Positions 63,177 to 64,000 of a DNA stretch of 64,000 nucleotides are shown piece by piece; positions within the stretch are counted from its first letter, which is position 1, and each line of letters begins with the position of its first letter. Under the pieces are notes generated by a model. That model saw nothing but the letters and a program-made list of their open reading frames with translations, was not told where the DNA came from and ran no database searches. The DNA comes from Progne subis subis (taxonomy: Eukaryota; Chordata; Aves; Passeriformes; Hirundinidae). Location of the stretch: NCBI GenBank assembly GCA_022316685.1, contig JAKJHU010000065.1:1544322-1608321 (forward strand). Reading direction: 5' to 3'. The position numbers and the translations under genes were made by a program.

Positions 63177-63821
63177 TCAGCGGTGCCCGCCAGGCTGGGC
63201 ACTGGCATTGAGGCGAGCCCAGAGCTGCCTGCTGGCTGCCCGCAGCTGGTGCACGGCGTCCTCCTGGCTCTCCAGCCACTGGGCCAGCGCCCGCACCGAC
63301 TGGCTCTGCAGGACTGTGGGGAGAGGATGGGGTCATGCTGAGGGTGGGCAGCTTGGCCCCCCACAGTTCCCCATCTCCTCACCCCGCCCAGTGCCACATA
63401 CCACTCAGGTAGATGGCCAGCGTGGCCAGGACCAGGCTCGACAGTGCCAGGAGCGCCAGCAGGGCCAGCAGCAGGGGGTGGCCAGGGCCGAGGCAGGGGC
63501 AGGAGCTGGCGGGGGGCACAGGGCGCAGGGTGGGCAGGAGCGGCGGGGGCACAGGGGACACGGGCCGAGGTGGGGGCCGGCGCAGGCTGCTGGAGGGAGC
63601 CGGGCCATTGCCTGCAGGCAGGGGAGAGAAGGGGTGAGACCTGGCCACGGGCACAGCCGGGGCTTGCACGGCTCCCCTGCAGTGCTCTCACCCTCCGTGC
63701 CCTTGTGTCCGCCCGAGGCACAGTACAGGTCGCTGATGGACTCCACGGGGCGCAGGCTGATGGCTCCAGACTCGCTGCTGTCCCCAGGCTCTGCCGGTGC
63801 AGCACCCTCGGCCCTTCCCAT
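63177..63821 (-). CDS. LSMEM2: Leucine-rich single-pass membrane protein 2
   Basis: A small membrane protein of unknown biochemical role. Three coding exons: 63821-63692, 63611-63402, 63313-63177, with GT/AG borders and matching phases (477 nt, 158 aa; human 164). The N-terminal region contains ESISDLYCASGG, a Pro-rich linker follows, then a single Leu/Ala-rich membrane segment around LLLALLALLALSSLVLATL in exon 2. The C-terminal helix VRALAQWLESQEDAVHQL precedes NASAQPGGHR. No signal peptide is evident at the N-terminus. Identity rests on the membrane-segment layout, its size and its position next to IFRD2, as in mammals; the N-terminal motif supports it. Confidence 0.85.
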
Positions 63822-64000
63822 GCTGTCTGCTGGAGCAGAGGCAAAGGGTCAGCCTGTGCCCTGGCCACAGCCCCCGCCTGCCCCAGCCCGGGGGGATCTC
63901 AGCCTTGGCAGACCGGTGCTGCACCAGGGCAGGCAGCCAAGGCTGGGGTTCCTTTGGCACAGCCCTGCAGCCACAGTGGGCAAGCACTGGCTGTGCCCCC
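63822..64000. other. Upstream flank of LSMEM2
   Basis: GC-rich sequence at the window edge. An acceptor-like AG shortly before the ATG suggests that a noncoding exon may lie upstream. Nothing more can be said. Confidence 0.4.

Overview
The window looks like a bird genome, probably a gene-dense, GC-rich microchromosome-like segment. It carries the 3' end of a CR1 LINE with the avian-type tail, a solo LTR of avian endogenous-retrovirus type, short introns, strong CpG islands and many GC-rich minisatellites. The species cannot be read from the sequence; a passerine is a weak guess from the repeat types.

Six protein genes can be rebuilt exon by exon from splice sites and protein similarity. Left to right they are GNAI2 (minus, 1748-15388, 8 coding exons, 355 aa), SLC38A3 (minus, 18541-23816, 15 coding exons, 511 aa), SEMA3B (plus, 46917-51655, 17 coding exons, about 759 aa), OASL (minus, 53010-55053, 6 coding exons, about 514 aa), IFRD2 (plus, 59261-62205, 12 coding exons, 428 aa) and LSMEM2 (minus, 63177-63821, 3 coding exons, 158 aa). 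Five of the six are neighbours at human 3p21.31. OASL is the outsider: its mammalian relatives lie in the OAS region of human chromosome 12q24.

Relative to the human order (SLC38A3, GNAI2, SEMA3B, LSMEM2, IFRD2), the GNAI2-SLC38A3 pair and the IFRD2-LSMEM2 pair are each flipped against SEMA3B. OASL and a 3-kb repeat array lie at one junction. The other junction, between the divergent SLC38A3 and SEMA3B genes, is about 22 kb with no gene I can recognise. It holds several CpG islands, TATA-like sequences, a CTCF-like site and a 1.1-kb minisatellite made of CACTG-ended units.

Two genes show a one-base break in an otherwise intact reading frame: SEMA3B between its signal peptide and the sema domain, and OASL between its two ubiquitin-like domains. 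The interval from OASL to IFRD2 contains a cluster of interferon-response-type elements. It also contains a purine-rich GGGACA/GGGATA array broken up by a CR1 fragment, two LTR-like pieces and a solo LTR with a perfect 5-bp target duplication.

The genes do not form one pathway. They cover Gi signalling (GNAI2), glutamine transport (SLC38A3), a secreted guidance cue (SEMA3B), antiviral RNA sensing (OASL), a translation-related HEAT-like protein (IFRD2) and a small membrane protein (LSMEM2). No prokaryotic-type system, CRISPR array or tRNA/rRNA gene was seen.
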